Assembly: GCA_034331105.1 (NCBI GenBank)
Contig: JAXQGB010000015.1
Span: forward strand, 248,001-312,000
Reading direction: 5' to 3'
Length of the DNA stretch: 64,000 nt
Source of the DNA: Caenicola sp034331105
Lineage (GTDB): Bacteria; Synergistota; Synergistia; Synergistales; Synergistaceae
A model generated the notes under the pieces. It had not been told where the DNA came from. It worked only from the letters and a program-made list of their open reading frames with translations, and did no database searches. Numbering within the stretch: position 1 is the stretch's first letter; every line of letters starts with the position of its first letter. Positions 17,780 to 27,421 of this stretch are shown here, one piece after another. A program made the translations under genes and the position numbers.

Positions 17780-17863
17780 TGCTACGGGGACATAGTCCGG
17801 GTGTTTGGAAAACACTTTAATAAACAGCAAACAGATATAAACAAAGAATAAGGAGTGATCATG

Positions 17864-18490
17864 ATGAAAGTAATAGCATTGAACGGCAGCCCGAGAAAAG
17901 ACGGAAACACGGCTTCTGCCCTGAAGCTCATGGCGGAAGAGCTGAAAAAGGGTGGCATAGAAACCGAGATAATAAACATAGGCCATTTAGCGATACATGG
18001 CTGCACAGCCTGCGGATATTGTGCCGGATCAGAGAACAATGAATGTGTTTTCAAAGACGACCCGGTCAACGAAGCGGCCGCAAAGATACGCGAGGCAGAC
18101 GGATTTATAATTGCTTCCCCCACTTATTACGCCGGGATAGCCGGTACGATGAAATCATTCCTGGACAGGCTGTTCTATTCAAGTTCCGGACATTTCAAAT
18201 ACAAGGTAGCAACGGCAGTAACTGCGGTAAGGCGTACAGGGGGCATAGACACACTGCACCAGCTCAACAACTACCTTAACCTTGCACAGACTGTCACTCC
18301 GCCTTCCCAATACTGGACTGTCGTATATGGAAGGTCAGAGGGGGAGATGATGCAGGATCTGGAGGGCGTGCAGACCATCCGTAAAACCGCTGGGGCGATG
18401 GCATGGCTGATAAAGGTCATCAACGAGGGCAAAAAGACAGTTCCCATGCCGGACGAGAAAAAAAGAGTCTTCACCAATTTCATCCGCTAG
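17864..18490 (+). CDS. Flavodoxin-fold NAD(P)H-dependent reductase (iron-sulfur flavoprotein type)
   Basis: Flavodoxin-like FMN protein of about 209 residues. The phosphate-binding GSPRKDGNT, the Cys-rich HGCTACGYCAGSENNEC typical of iron-sulfur flavoproteins, and PTYYAGIAGTMKSFLDR are visible. It probably transfers electrons from NAD(P)H or ferredoxin to a small acceptor. The start ATG at 17864 is 8 bases after AGGAG (an adjacent ATG at 17861 is possible). That ribosome site follows directly on the TAA ending the frame beyond the UGA of the upstream gene, which fits one operon. The substrate is unknown. Confidence 0.85.
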   Translation: MKVIALNGSPRKDGNTASALKLMAEELKKGGIETEIINIGHLAIHGCTACGYCAGSENNECVFKDDPVNEAAAKIREADGFIIASPTYYAGIAGTMKSFLDRLFYSSSGHFKYKVATAVTAVRRTGGIDTLHQLNNYLNLAQTVTPPSQYWTVVYGRSEGEMMQDLEGVQTIRKTAGAMAWLIKVINEGKKTVPMPDEKKRVFTNFIR

Positions 18491-18526
18491 CATTCTCATC
18501 GTGACAGCAGAACAGGCAGGAATAAA

Positions 18527-19207
18527 ATGAGAAAAAACTATTATGCGCAGAGCTTAAACGCCAAAAAGCTATGGCAGGTCTATGACACTGCGATACCCAG
18601 GGTATCCCTGTACCTTGAACGGGAGATAGCCTTTGTACGTGACCGTTTGAAAAAGACTGACATCGTTCTTGAGCTTGCGGCCGGGTACGGTCGCATAATG
18701 AAAGAGCTTGCTCCATATGTTAAGAGTATTACCGGTATAGAGATATCCCGCGACAACGTATTTTTTGGAGAAGAATATCTTAAAAACACCCCAAATACTG
18801 CGTTCCTGACTATGGACGTCCACGATATTGACTATGACAGCTGTTTCGACGCAGTGCTGTGTCTGCAGAATGGTCTCTCCGCTGTAAGAGCAGAGGTCCC
18901 GGAGGCCTTTGCCGGGAAAGTTATAAAAACCCTTAAAAAAGGGGGCAAAGCCTATTTCAGCACTTATCACCCAAATTTCTGGGAACAAAGGGTTGCGTGG
19001 TTTCAGGAACAGGCAAGAAAAGGTTTGATCGGAGAGCTTGATATGGAGAAGACAAAAAATGGAGTCATCATTTGCAAAGACGGTTTCCGTGCCACCACGC
19101 ATTCCATAGCCGACCTTGAAAAGATCGGACGATCTACGGACTGTCACTGGCAGATATTTGAAGTGGACGACTCAAGCATATTCCTTGTGATTGAGAAACA
19201 GGACTGA
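18527..19207 (+). CDS. Class I SAM-dependent methyltransferase
   Basis: A 226-residue cytosolic methyltransferase with motif I LELAAGYGRIMKEL, the acidic post-I residue in GIEISRDNV, and an LKKGGKAYFSTY motif near 145. AGGA precedes the ATG by 6 bases. It is the last gene of the plus-strand group beginning at 17291 and is followed by a strong terminator. The methyl acceptor cannot be deduced. Confidence 0.82.
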   Translation: MRKNYYAQSLNAKKLWQVYDTAIPRVSLYLEREIAFVRDRLKKTDIVLELAAGYGRIMKELAPYVKSITGIEISRDNVFFGEEYLKNTPNTAFLTMDVHDIDYDSCFDAVLCLQNGLSAVRAEVPEAFAGKVIKTLKKGGKAYFSTYHPNFWEQRVAWFQEQARKGLIGELDMEKTKNGVIICKDGFRATTHSIADLEKIGRSTDCHWQIFEVDDSSIFLVIEKQD

Positions 19208-19220
19208 AAAAGACATACAA

Positions 19221-19254
19221 AATGGCTTCGATCCTCCGTCGAAGCCATTTTTTT
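19221..19254 (+). terminator. Rho-independent terminator
   Basis: AATGGCTTCGA/TCGAAGCCATT followed by seven T. It closes the 17291-19207 operon and may also work for the convergent gene at 19350. Confidence 0.85.
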
Positions 19255-19349
19255 ATATCTTTTTGCATATTTATTTGAGTGCCTTCTTTTTTCCGGAAAC
19301 TGCATTTCTGTTTTTGATCGATTCCCTACTTCGGCAGTTTGGGCAGTCT

Positions 19350-20501
19350 TTATCTTGCATTCTTATAAATATTTATGCTCTCCTTATAGTTGATCCCACG
19401 GTTTCTCTGTTCGGTCATAACAAAATCATAGAGCTCGTCGGATGCGGCAAGCTTTTCGGGCGCAATGACGCCTTTTTCTTTTATCAGTCCTTTGACGATA
19501 GCTTGTGCGAAAATCGAGCATGAAAAACCTGTGCACCGTCCCATTGAGTTTTTCCAGCTCTTCTCGTCAAAGATGTCCCAAAGGTCCCATGTGTACGTTA
19601 TAAAATCCCTTCCTTTGTATCCTGAGACTTCGACCTGCATTATGGTAAGGTCCCTGTCTCCATTCTCCGGCTCCATCTTCCACATTGGAAAGAGAAGGTC
19701 GCAGGCGATTTCACGGGGGACAGCTTCAACGCCCCCAAGGATGCGTTTTTCTTCGTCAAAGAGGCCCATCTCGCGAAGCAGGCGCATCTGCGCCACGTGT
19801 CCAGGCCATCTCATCGTGCGCTCTTCCATGTTTTTTGCCTTTATATTCTTTATCAGGGAACGGAGACCGTCAGTGATGAATGTCTCAAGGAGGCCTGCTT
19901 TTGGGAATTCCTTCTCGTAAAGCTCCCCCATCGCCTCGCATACTACCGGCTTATAGTCCTTTACATACCTTGCGGGACGTGTATATTCCTCTATTACATC
20001 CGCAGCGGACCAAGTGATCTGGTAATTGAATGGCGCAACAGGCTTATGAGGGATCCCTCCCACGTATATCACTGCGTTTTCCACATCATCCAGAAGATGA
20101 GCTCCCCTACCGATGAGGAAGTTGGACATGCCCGGCGCGACTCCCATGTCGGGGACCACAGTGACTCCGTGTTCCTTTGCCAGTCCGTCAAGCTCTTCGA
20201 AATCCTCCGGCATGAAAGAGATGTCAGCCATATTTTTGCCCGACTTTATGACGATCTCCATCATTTTTCTTCCGAATTTTCCTGGAACTCCTGCAGTCAC
20301 GATATCTGCATCCCTAACCAACTGGGAAAGGCAGACCGAATCCGTACAGGAACAGACAGCTGTTGTAATTTTGGGGTGATCCTCCCTTATCGAAGAAAGC
20401 GCGTTTTCGTTGAGATCAACTACAGTTACATCGAAGCTCCTGCCCATGTCGGCAGCAATAATACTGCCCACCAGTCCTGCTCCTATCTGAACCGCTTTCA
20501 T
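19350..20501 (-). CDS. Saccharopine dehydrogenase family protein
   Basis: NAD(P)-dependent amino-acid dehydrogenase-like protein of 383 residues. The N-terminal Rossmann motif is QIGAGLVGSIIA, with VDLN ending the second strand, followed by a catalytic/dimer domain with DMGVAPGMSN and a GGIPHKP segment characteristic of the family. Related enzymes include lysine-6-dehydrogenase and saccharopine or carboxyspermidine dehydrogenases; I cannot choose. The start ATG at 20501 is 7 bases after GGAGG. It stands alone, consistent with an amino-acid-degrading lifestyle. Confidence 0.8.
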   Translation of the reverse strand: MKAVQIGAGLVGSIIAADMGRSFDVTVVDLNENALSSIREDHPKITTAVCSCTDSVCLSQLVRDADIVTAGVPGKFGRKMMEIVIKSGKNMADISFMPEDFEELDGLAKEHGVTVVPDMGVAPGMSNFLIGRGAHLLDDVENAVIYVGGIPHKPVAPFNYQITWSAADVIEEYTRPARYVKDYKPVVCEAMGELYEKEFPKAGLLETFITDGLRSLIKNIKAKNMEERTMRWPGHVAQMRLLREMGLFDEEKRILGGVEAVPREIACDLLFPMWKMEPENGDRDLTIMQVEVSGYKGRDFITYTWDLWDIFDEKSWKNSMGRCTGFSCSIFAQAIVKGLIKEKGVIAPEKLAASDELYDFVMTEQRNRGINYKESINIYKNAR

Positions 20502-20584
20502 ACAAACACCTCCGCTGAGAAATTGCATCTCTTATTACGCAGTTAATAATAAAATATCCAGGGATACCATATCCCGGGAATATT

Positions 20585-21346
20585 TTAAAATTTTGTATAG
20601 TTCCAGACATTTGCATCTTTCAGAGGCTTGGGGTTTCCTGTTATGACTATCCTGTCATCTGCAAAATTTATATCGGTTATGCGGACCGGGAAGGGGATCT
20701 TCTCTCTTCCAATGAGAGGATTTATACGGTCAATGATCTGTGCTGTTATGTATTCCGGCTGCTTCACACCGGCAACATAGAGCGTCGTGTCTGTAAGGTT
20801 GAGCCCTCTTTCATCAAAAGCAAGTTTTGAAAGGACCTCCATCCTTATGTTGAAGGTGAAGAGGAAAGTAGCAACGTATGATCCTGAGACCCTTATCCCG
20901 TTCTTTGAAAAATCGCATTTAAGGTTTTTGAAACCCTTGATGTCTTCGATCTCTTTGCTAGTATAATCAGTAAAATCCTTTTCAAGTAGGACTACTTCGC
21001 CCCTTGAATAGTGGATCAGGTCTGCAAGTTTGTATTTATGATCTTTATCATCCTCATTAATTTCCTTTGGCGGTTCTTTCATCATTGCATACAATGAAAC
21101 GCTCTCTATCCTTACACCCTCAATGACTACCCCTGTCGCTTTGGCATAGAGGAAACTTCCTCCTCCGGTAGCCTGTACCGTTATTCGTTCAGGGTCAAAT
21201 TCATTTACCAGCAGTTTTCCGACCTTTTCTTCTATGCGTACCTGAGCACCGGAAATTGAAGGAAAAACGTGAAATGCTGCAATGACAAGCAAAAAAATGA
21301 AAAAGCGCAGGGAGCGCGCTTTTATATGATCACCAGAAACGTGCAT
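20585..21346 (-). CDS. Exported DUF2993 (LmeA-like) protein
   Basis: A 253-residue protein with an N-terminal signal or anchor (about 10-33) and a beta-rich domain resembling the DUF2993/LmeA lipid-binding family, seen in VEGVRIESVSLYA-like repeats and a terminal NPLIGREKIPFPVRI segment. It is probably periplasmic and may bind lipids at the envelope. I chose the ATG at 21346, with AGG 8 bases upstream; a longer frame to 21409 has no better ribosome site. No operon partner is obvious. The family call is moderate. Confidence 0.6.
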   Translation of the reverse strand: MHVSGDHIKARSLRFFIFLLVIAAFHVFPSISGAQVRIEEKVGKLLVNEFDPERITVQATGGGSFLYAKATGVVIEGVRIESVSLYAMMKEPPKEINEDDKDHKYKLADLIHYSRGEVVLLEKDFTDYTSKEIEDIKGFKNLKCDFSKNGIRVSGSYVATFLFTFNIRMEVLSKLAFDERGLNLTDTTLYVAGVKQPEYITAQIIDRINPLIGREKIPFPVRITDINFADDRIVITGNPKPLKDANVWNYTKF

Positions 21347-21509
21347 AAGAATTACCTGCCCTTTCTGAAACGATTTTCCTGAGATTCTACCACCCAGGGA
21401 ATTTTTCATATTAGTATTCTATGAAAAAGGAAATGCAGAAAACCAAGAATTTGATCGCCTGGATCGCGGACGTCTTGGATGTTTATCTTCATATTTTCCT
21501 CCGGTTGCC

Positions 21510-24005
21510 CTAAGCCCTGTCTGCGCTGTTTGTTTTTTTAAGAAGTTCAATGGCAGAGTCAGAGTTTACCGGTCTGCTGAAAAGGAATCCCTGCATAAAA
21601 TCGCACTTATGGTCAACAAGGTACTGCTTCTGTTTCTCTGTTTCAACACCCTCTGCCACCACAAGATGTCCCATCTTGTGGGCCATTGATATTATGTCGC
21701 ATGTTATGGCTTCTTGCATGTTCAGGAACTCCAGTTTATCAATGAAAAACTTGTCGATTTTTATATAATCGACATTTAACTCACTTTCACGCGAAAGGGA
21801 TGAATAGCCTGTTCCAAAATCGTCAATAGATACGGATATGCCTATCTCCTGAAGCTTGCCAAGCCTAAGGTTTATCAGATCAAAATTATCTGTAAAGACA
21901 GATTCTGTAATTTCCATGGTAAGATTTTTCGGGTCTACTCCTGTTTCTTTAATAATATCCAACACATTCTGCACAAAACCGAAATCAAGTACCTGTATAG
22001 CGGAGACATTGACTGCGACACTTATATCATTGAATCCTGCAACTGCAAGCTCTTTTAAAAACTCACACGAGGTCTTTATGATGAAGATGCCCATTGGCAC
22101 GATGATCTGCATCTCCTCAACAAGTGGTATAAATTCAAGCGGCGGAACTATTCCAAGTTTAGCGCTCCTCATTCTCGCCAATGCCTCAAATCCTGATACC
22201 TTGCCGTTATCAAGGGATACAAGAGGCTGGTAATCGATATATATGTTTGAGTTTTCATCTGAAAATGAGAGCAGTTCTTTTTTGATCTCAGTCTCACGCT
22301 GCAATTTATCTTCCATTTTTCCATCAAAGAAAGAGTAACTGAACAAACTGCCATCGCCTGCCCTTTCGGCAGCTGCCGAAAGGTTTTTTAGGATCGTTTC
22401 CGGATCGCATTCTTTATTATTTATCTTGAGTATGCCTATCCCGCAGCCAAGGGAATTGGTTATGGGATCAGACGACATCAGGTCAAAGACAGAATGACAG
22501 AGAGATATAAGCTCAAAATCCCTCTTAAAACCTGAAACATACAAAACAAAACGTTCAAACGAAATATGGAACAGCTTCACGTTGAATTTTGTGACAGAGG
22601 ACAATTTGTGCGCCAGCTCGGTGATCGTTTTTTCGCTGAAGGAATATCCATAAGTCAGGCTTATAGCGTTGATCTTTTTAATATTCAAAAGAAGGAGGGC
22701 CTGGTTGGCATATTCACCGCAGCATATGATGTTCGACAGCATATTTTTGAAATACGTTCTGTTATAGAGCCCTGTTATCGGGTCATGCTCGCTGATATGC
22801 TTTAGTCTTAACTCCTGTTCTTTTCGGTTGGTTATGTCTACAATTATGCCCTCGAGGGCAACGACATCCCCATTCTCGTCGAAAATTCCCTGACCGGTCT
22901 CATGGACCCATTTCATTTCTCCCGATGCCGTTTTGATCTCGTATTCCATTCTGAAAGGCAGTCTGTCCTCCAGAGCACGGCACCAATCGTGACCGATCGC
23001 TTCATAATATTTCGGCAGTGTTATGTCGTTCAACCCTATGTCCCTGTTTTGCAAAAAGTTTTCCGGAGTGTAGCCGGTAAGCTCGTAACAACCTGCAGAT
23101 ACGAACTGCATAGTCCAATCATCATCATAATTGCACCTGTAAGCCATCCCCGGGATGTTTGAAAGAAGGACAGATTTGCTGCGCTCGCTCTCACGCAATT
23201 GATCTTCTGCCATTTTTCTTGCCGTAATATCCTGAGCGAGGCAGATGTGGTCGTAATTTGTGTTGTTTTTAAGTTTCAGGTAAGCTACTGTCATATCGAC
23301 CCATACTACTGATCCATCCGGTCTTATGAATCTTTTCTCCATTGAATATCCTTTTATTTTTCCGGAGAGAAGATCATTGAAAAGGTCAATATCTTTGTCC
23401 CTGTCGTCCGGATGCGTTATTTTTGCCCATCCTTCTTGGAGAAGATCCTTCCTTGTTCGACCTGTAATTTTTTCAAACATTCTGTTGATTATGGCAGGGT
23501 CGTTTTCTAAGTCACGTGATGGCTCATCACCGTAAGAGAGGACTATACCTATAGGCGCCTCTTCCAATATTGTGTTTAATGCCAGACTGCTCTCATCTGT
23601 CCTTTCATTAAGCATGCGCTTTATGTTGGCCATTTGAAGATGGAGTTCTATCCTTGCCTTTAAAATGGAGTTGTCTATGGGTTTATTCAAAAAATCTACA
23701 GTTCCGGGCTTCGATTTGTCTACGTCTTCAATGATCAAATCATAGTTCTTTTTTAAATCGGCAATAATAATTTTTTGGATACTGTCGGATCCCGGCTCAG
23801 AGTAAAGGTCTTGAAGGAAGCGAAAAGGATCGCAGCGCTTCATGTCCATATCGAAAACTATCAGGTCTAAATCAGTTGAAGTTCTGGTCAGGCGCATAGC
23901 CTCTGTCGCATCAGAGACCACGGTAATTAAAAAGCTAGAAGATAAATCGTTGAGCAACTTTTGATCCATCAAGGGATCGTTGATTACCGCAATCCTGGAT
24001 GCCAT
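21510..24005 (-). CDS. REC-PAS-PAS-GGDEF-EAL c-di-GMP phosphodiesterase
   Basis: Large cytosolic signalling protein (831 residues). A receiver-like domain (1-125, divergent, VFDMDM at the phosphorylation strand), two PAS domains (about 145-265 and 275-395), a degenerate GGDEF (ISFERF at the signature) and a full EAL domain (about 575-825) follow. EAL motifs are FEALARM, EITES, DDFGTGYSSL, KIDKFF and AEGVETEKQ, so phosphodiesterase activity is likely and the GGDEF half is probably regulatory. The start has GGGGAG 8 bases upstream. No transmembrane helices are seen. The PAS sensors suggest redox or ligand input. Confidence 0.87.
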   Translation of the reverse strand: MASRIAVINDPLMDQKLLNDLSSSFLITVVSDATEAMRLTRTSTDLDLIVFDMDMKRCDPFRFLQDLYSEPGSDSIQKIIIADLKKNYDLIIEDVDKSKPGTVDFLNKPIDNSILKARIELHLQMANIKRMLNERTDESSLALNTILEEAPIGIVLSYGDEPSRDLENDPAIINRMFEKITGRTRKDLLQEGWAKITHPDDRDKDIDLFNDLLSGKIKGYSMEKRFIRPDGSVVWVDMTVAYLKLKNNTNYDHICLAQDITARKMAEDQLRESERSKSVLLSNIPGMAYRCNYDDDWTMQFVSAGCYELTGYTPENFLQNRDIGLNDITLPKYYEAIGHDWCRALEDRLPFRMEYEIKTASGEMKWVHETGQGIFDENGDVVALEGIIVDITNRKEQELRLKHISEHDPITGLYNRTYFKNMLSNIICCGEYANQALLLLNIKKINAISLTYGYSFSEKTITELAHKLSSVTKFNVKLFHISFERFVLYVSGFKRDFELISLCHSVFDLMSSDPITNSLGCGIGILKINNKECDPETILKNLSAAAERAGDGSLFSYSFFDGKMEDKLQRETEIKKELLSFSDENSNIYIDYQPLVSLDNGKVSGFEALARMRSAKLGIVPPLEFIPLVEEMQIIVPMGIFIIKTSCEFLKELAVAGFNDISVAVNVSAIQVLDFGFVQNVLDIIKETGVDPKNLTMEITESVFTDNFDLINLRLGKLQEIGISVSIDDFGTGYSSLSRESELNVDYIKIDKFFIDKLEFLNMQEAITCDIISMAHKMGHLVVAEGVETEKQKQYLVDHKCDFMQGFLFSRPVNSDSAIELLKKTNSADRA

Positions 24006-24252
24006 CCATACATCTCCCCTGTTCGTGAGACTTCATTTTTTCCGCAGAACTCTGTCTGTCGCCATTTAGGGTAGGATTTGCTGCAGGTCATGTAAGTACA
24101 TTTTTCGAAAACCTTGGTGCTGTGACCATGTTGTAAATCTGTCAACTTTAAACAAAACTCTAGTATAGTTTATTACAAATACTGAATAAGTAAAAGTATC
24201 TATATGTATTCGTTTGGGGAAATCTATTTTTTTTAAAGCGATTATCGGCAAC

Positions 24253-24828
24253 TTACTTTACTATTAAAACTTTCATTGACAAAGTAATATAATTATTCTT
24301 CAAGTCTGATAAATCAGAATTCTTGAGCCTGATGCATCCATCCGTGACACTCTTTCCAATTGAAGCCGGATCATGCGTGCCGTGGATACCTATTCCTTTC
24401 CATCCGCATTTTAAACGGATAAACCAGGGACCATATGCACCTTTGATCATTCCTTTGCCGTCTTTGAAGTCATGCTGCCAGCCGGATGAATTCTGGATCT
24501 GTCGGACTTCAAAATTGCCTTCAGGAGTCCTGAGATCTCCAACACGTTCTTTCTGCCCGGTATTTTTCCCGGTCGCAATACCGTAGGTCTTTATCACTTC
24601 ATTGTCATTCATTACATGAAGTTCATGATCGCTCTTGACTATCTTCAGCCACAGGATGTTGTTTTTTTTCATGACACCAAAAGAGGGATCAGATGATAAT
24701 GTACCGGCACCGGAAACAGTATTTCCTTCTATTTGCGCAGTATCAAAGCCACAGCAAATAACAATGATAATGGAAATTAAAAATAACGCCCGGGCTATAA
24801 ATTTTGTTTTTGATCTGATATTTGACAT
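24253..24828 (-). CDS. L,D-transpeptidase (YkuD family)
   Basis: Exported or membrane-anchored L,D-transpeptidase of 191 residues with an N-terminal hydrophobic segment (about 10-30). The catalytic motif is visible as IHGTHDPASIGKSVTDGCIRL, holding the His, Ser/Thr-x-G-Cys and Arg. Such enzymes make 3-3 cross-links or attach lipoproteins to peptidoglycan. The ribosome site before the ATG is weak. No operon partner lies close. Confidence 0.86.
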   Translation of the reverse strand: MSNIRSKTKFIARALFLISIIIVICCGFDTAQIEGNTVSGAGTLSSDPSFGVMKKNNILWLKIVKSDHELHVMNDNEVIKTYGIATGKNTGQKERVGDLRTPEGNFEVRQIQNSSGWQHDFKDGKGMIKGAYGPWFIRLKCGWKGIGIHGTHDPASIGKSVTDGCIRLKNSDLSDLKNNYITLSMKVLIVK

Positions 24829-25063
24829 CGCTATTCTGCCATCTTTTCCATGTTGCAGAATTTAAGGATCATACTTAGCATAATTGTAGCATCACCTAAA
24901 GAGTTCTACTTAATGTCTTTTTTACAAAGAAAATTTTTGATCTTTCATGTATTGGAATAACAATGAAAATTAAAGATACGAGTAATGCCCGATGTAATTA
25001 CTGATTTCTAAGAGGTAAAATAAACAAACTGGGGAATCGATCTGCATTCAGGGAGGGACTGGC

Positions 25064-25276
25064 ATGTTTGGATTCATTGACAGGATCATCAAAGCAGCCA
25101 ACAGATATACGTTCTGGGACTACTTCTTCCTTAAAACTACGGTCCTCGTTTTTGGCATATTGATAGGCACTTATTTCGCAAGTTTTTTTATTGACCACAC
25201 GCTGTTACTGTGGCTGGTATTCCTTGTGACTTATGTTTACATCATGTACAGGACTTTTATCAAGCACATGAAATGA
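25064..25276 (+). CDS. Small two-helix membrane protein, unknown function
   Basis: A 70-residue protein with two predicted transmembrane helices (about 24-42 and 46-63) and a basic, amphipathic start. I do not recognise it. GGGAGG stands 7 bases before the ATG and a strong terminator follows, so it is a genuine single-gene unit. It is similar in size and design to membrane proteins seen next to stress genes, but no function can be assigned. Confidence 0.6.
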   Translation: MFGFIDRIIKAANRYTFWDYFFLKTTVLVFGILIGTYFASFFIDHTLLLWLVFLVTYVYIMYRTFIKHMK

Positions 25277-25303
25277 TCATCAGGTCAGAAGACCACGACC
25301 AAG

Positions 25304-25337
25304 CATAAGAGGCACCCCAAAGGGGATGCCTCTTATG
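25304..25337 (+). terminator. Rho-independent terminator
   Basis: CATAAGAGGCA/TGCCTCTTATG with an extra CCC/GGG above a mismatch. It lies between convergent genes and may serve both. Confidence 0.7.
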
Positions 25338-25380
25338 TTAATAATTTCGGATCAAAGACATAAATTACTTTTGTGTATTA

Positions 25381-25680
25381 TCAGTCTTCTATCCCGGCGT
25401 ACTCTTTGGCTTTTTCCAGAGCCTTGAGCAATTGCTTTTCATACTTGGCCGGCACGTCAAAGCTTTTGAGCTTTTCCATATTGAAGATCTGCGCCTGATC
25501 CATGCTTCCGGTGGAAAATCTGCCTCCGCCGCCACCGCCTTTTGACCTTTTGCGGATCTTTTCAAGCTCAGAATTCAGAGCCCTCAATACCTCTTTGGCC
25601 ATAGTCCTCGAAGGATGCTTCGAGTCTTTACATAGTTCCCTGATCTCTTCGTTGATCCTTTTCGCTTCATCGTACAGCAT
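25381..25680 (-). CDS. Small charged cytosolic protein, unknown function
   Basis: A 99-residue, mostly helical, charged protein with a flexible six-Gly stretch in the middle (KRSKGGGGGGRF) and Lys/Glu-rich ends. No known domain is recognised. The start ATG at 25680 has AGGAG 8 bases upstream; the longer frame to 25701 has no site. It is transcribed away from the PDZ protein upstream, after that gene's terminator. Confidence 0.6.
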   Translation of the reverse strand: MLYDEAKRINEEIRELCKDSKHPSRTMAKEVLRALNSELEKIRKRSKGGGGGGRFSTGSMDQAQIFNMEKLKSFDVPAKYEKQLLKALEKAKEYAGIED

Positions 25681-25881
25681 AATATATTCTCCTGTTCTCA
25701 ACAGGGAAAAGCCAGTTGTTTTTGCCTTCTGTCTAGACCCCTTATCGTTCCGGCTTAATTATTCAGACGCATCTATTATAAACTTCCTTGATGTAAAAAT
25801 GCATTACCGTCTTTTAGGATACCATATTTCTCTCACTTTTTCATTTTTATCTGGCAATATCTGAAAATTCAGGATAAAAAA

Positions 25882-25910
25882 GATGAGAAGTCCTTTACAG
25901 ACCTCCCATC
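25882..25910 (-). terminator. Rho-independent terminator of the PDZ gene
   Basis: GATGAGAAGTC/GACCTCCCATC pairs with two wobbles or mismatches and is followed on the minus strand by TTTTTTAT. Confidence 0.7.
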
Positions 25911-25967
25911 CTTTATGCTGTTCTGCCCGTTTATATTATAAAACCAGGCAGTTACTGTGTTTCAATT

Positions 25968-26990
25968 TTAAAGCTGGATCTCAAATTTTTTCTCTGCTCC
26001 GTTTCGGGAGATCAATAGTGTTATCAGTGACCTTGACTGGTGCCTGTTTGAAATGTAGTCACTTAACCAGACTGAGTCGAAGTTCCTTGTTTCATACACA
26101 TCAACCTTCAGCAATACATCTCCCGGCCTTATGCCGGCATAGTATGCCGCAGTTCCCTTGCCGACTTCCCTAATGATCATATGTCCGGAAGGGCTTCGCA
26201 TCGTTCTTTCAAGCTCAAACCCGGCGTATTGCAGGGTACTTCCCTGATCAGATACGGTCATCGCAGCAGGAGCGTAGTTCGGGACTACAGGTACCTGACG
26301 GACTCCCTCAGAAGGAGCCGGTGCCGAATGGCCTGAGGGCCCGGAATAGTAATCGCTCTCCTCCGCTGAAAGTGAATATTCGGGAACTGATATGCGGACG
26401 TAAACTTTTCTGTTTTCCGGAAGAAAAGTGTAAGAAATCTGGCTGCCGTCATAGAAACCGTCTACTTTCAAGACCTGCAGTCCACTTCTTGAGTCAATAT
26501 CAGTCCTCTTTCCCTCTCCATCCCATGTTTTCGCAAGAAGCGCCGCTGTCTGCTCTGCCCCAAACTCCGAAGCCATTTTGGAAGCACGGGCTGCCTCTGT
26601 TTTTGCGTTTTGACTTATCCGGGCTTTGACATCGCTGATCTGTCTTTCACGCTCATAACTGTTGGAATAGGAGTAGTCGTTTCTGCTTGGGCTTGAATAA
26701 GGGACACTTGCAGACGGATAATACTGCGGTGTCCTGTTCATGTTTGAAACCATTGCTCCTATGAGCAGTCCTGTTCCGATGCTTATCCATATGTCATTGT
26801 TATTGTAGCGCCTATAGTTCCTGTAGCGGGGATAATTGTAATATCCCGGGCGGTAGTAAGGTCGGAATATAGGTCTTGGCGGAGGTCCGGGATGATGTCC
26901 GGGCCTGTGTCCCGGATAAGGTGCCGCATGTACCGCAGGTACAGCAAACAGGCATATCATAACTGCGATAGAAATTATTCTTGACTTCAT
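25968..26990 (-). CDS. Exported PDZ-domain protein with Pro/Tyr/Arg-rich segment
   Basis: A 340-residue protein with a signal peptide (about 1-22), a low-complexity His/Pro/Tyr/Arg-rich stretch (about 25-65), a Gly-rich hydrophobic glycine-zipper-like segment (IGTGLLIGAMVSNM) and a C-terminal PDZ domain with GTAAYYAGIRPGDVLLKV. No protease domain is present, so it is likely an envelope adaptor or sensor. The start ATG at 26990 follows AAAGGGG; the longer frame lacks a site. A terminator lies about 60 bases downstream. Confidence 0.72.
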   Translation of the reverse strand: MKSRIISIAVMICLFAVPAVHAAPYPGHRPGHHPGPPPRPIFRPYYRPGYYNYPRYRNYRRYNNNDIWISIGTGLLIGAMVSNMNRTPQYYPSASVPYSSPSRNDYSYSNSYERERQISDVKARISQNAKTEAARASKMASEFGAEQTAALLAKTWDGEGKRTDIDSRSGLQVLKVDGFYDGSQISYTFLPENRKVYVRISVPEYSLSAEESDYYSGPSGHSAPAPSEGVRQVPVVPNYAPAAMTVSDQGSTLQYAGFELERTMRSPSGHMIIREVGKGTAAYYAGIRPGDVLLKVDVYETRNFDSVWLSDYISNRHQSRSLITLLISRNGAEKKFEIQL

Positions 26991-27421
26991 CTTCAAAACA
27001 CCCCTTTGCACCAAAGCGATAAATGGCACATACGATCAAAATCTACATGCCATTCTTCACCTGTATCTGATATTACTTCCATATTTTATGACAGAAATGT
27101 GTGGATTTTGTGTGGATTTTGTGAAGGCGTTTCGAAAAATAAAAATGGCTGTTTCTGCAATAACTCTCTGCAGTTTTTCTTCCTTTTTATAGGTCATAGA
27201 GGTCTCTAACAAAAAAATACCGAGATGCTTACTTTGAATAGTATTATGGTTTTTTGTAATGTTTTTTCTTTTAGAACGATAAAAGTATAACTAAAACTAT
27301 TCTCTATATCATTAACTGATCATGTTTTATTTTTTATGCGGTGTTTACTGTTGACGTTGTTCTTCAAGTACTGTATTTTATAGTAAACGATTATACGGCG
27401 GCAAAAAGGAAGATAAACAAT
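26991..27421. other. Intergenic region between divergent genes
   Basis: No gene is supported. It must hold the promoters of the PDZ gene (minus) and the PAS-GGDEF gene (plus). A tandem duplication GTGTGGATTTT occurs near 27098-27120. A GTG at 27341 could extend the GGDEF gene by 27 codons, but it lacks a ribosome site. Confidence 0.4.

Noticed and set aside
17788..17815. Two small hairpins after the UGA as a proven SECIS
   Set aside because: Stems are only 4 and 6 pairs, and I cannot verify the loop and bulge features by eye; kept only as a hint in the selenoprotein finding.
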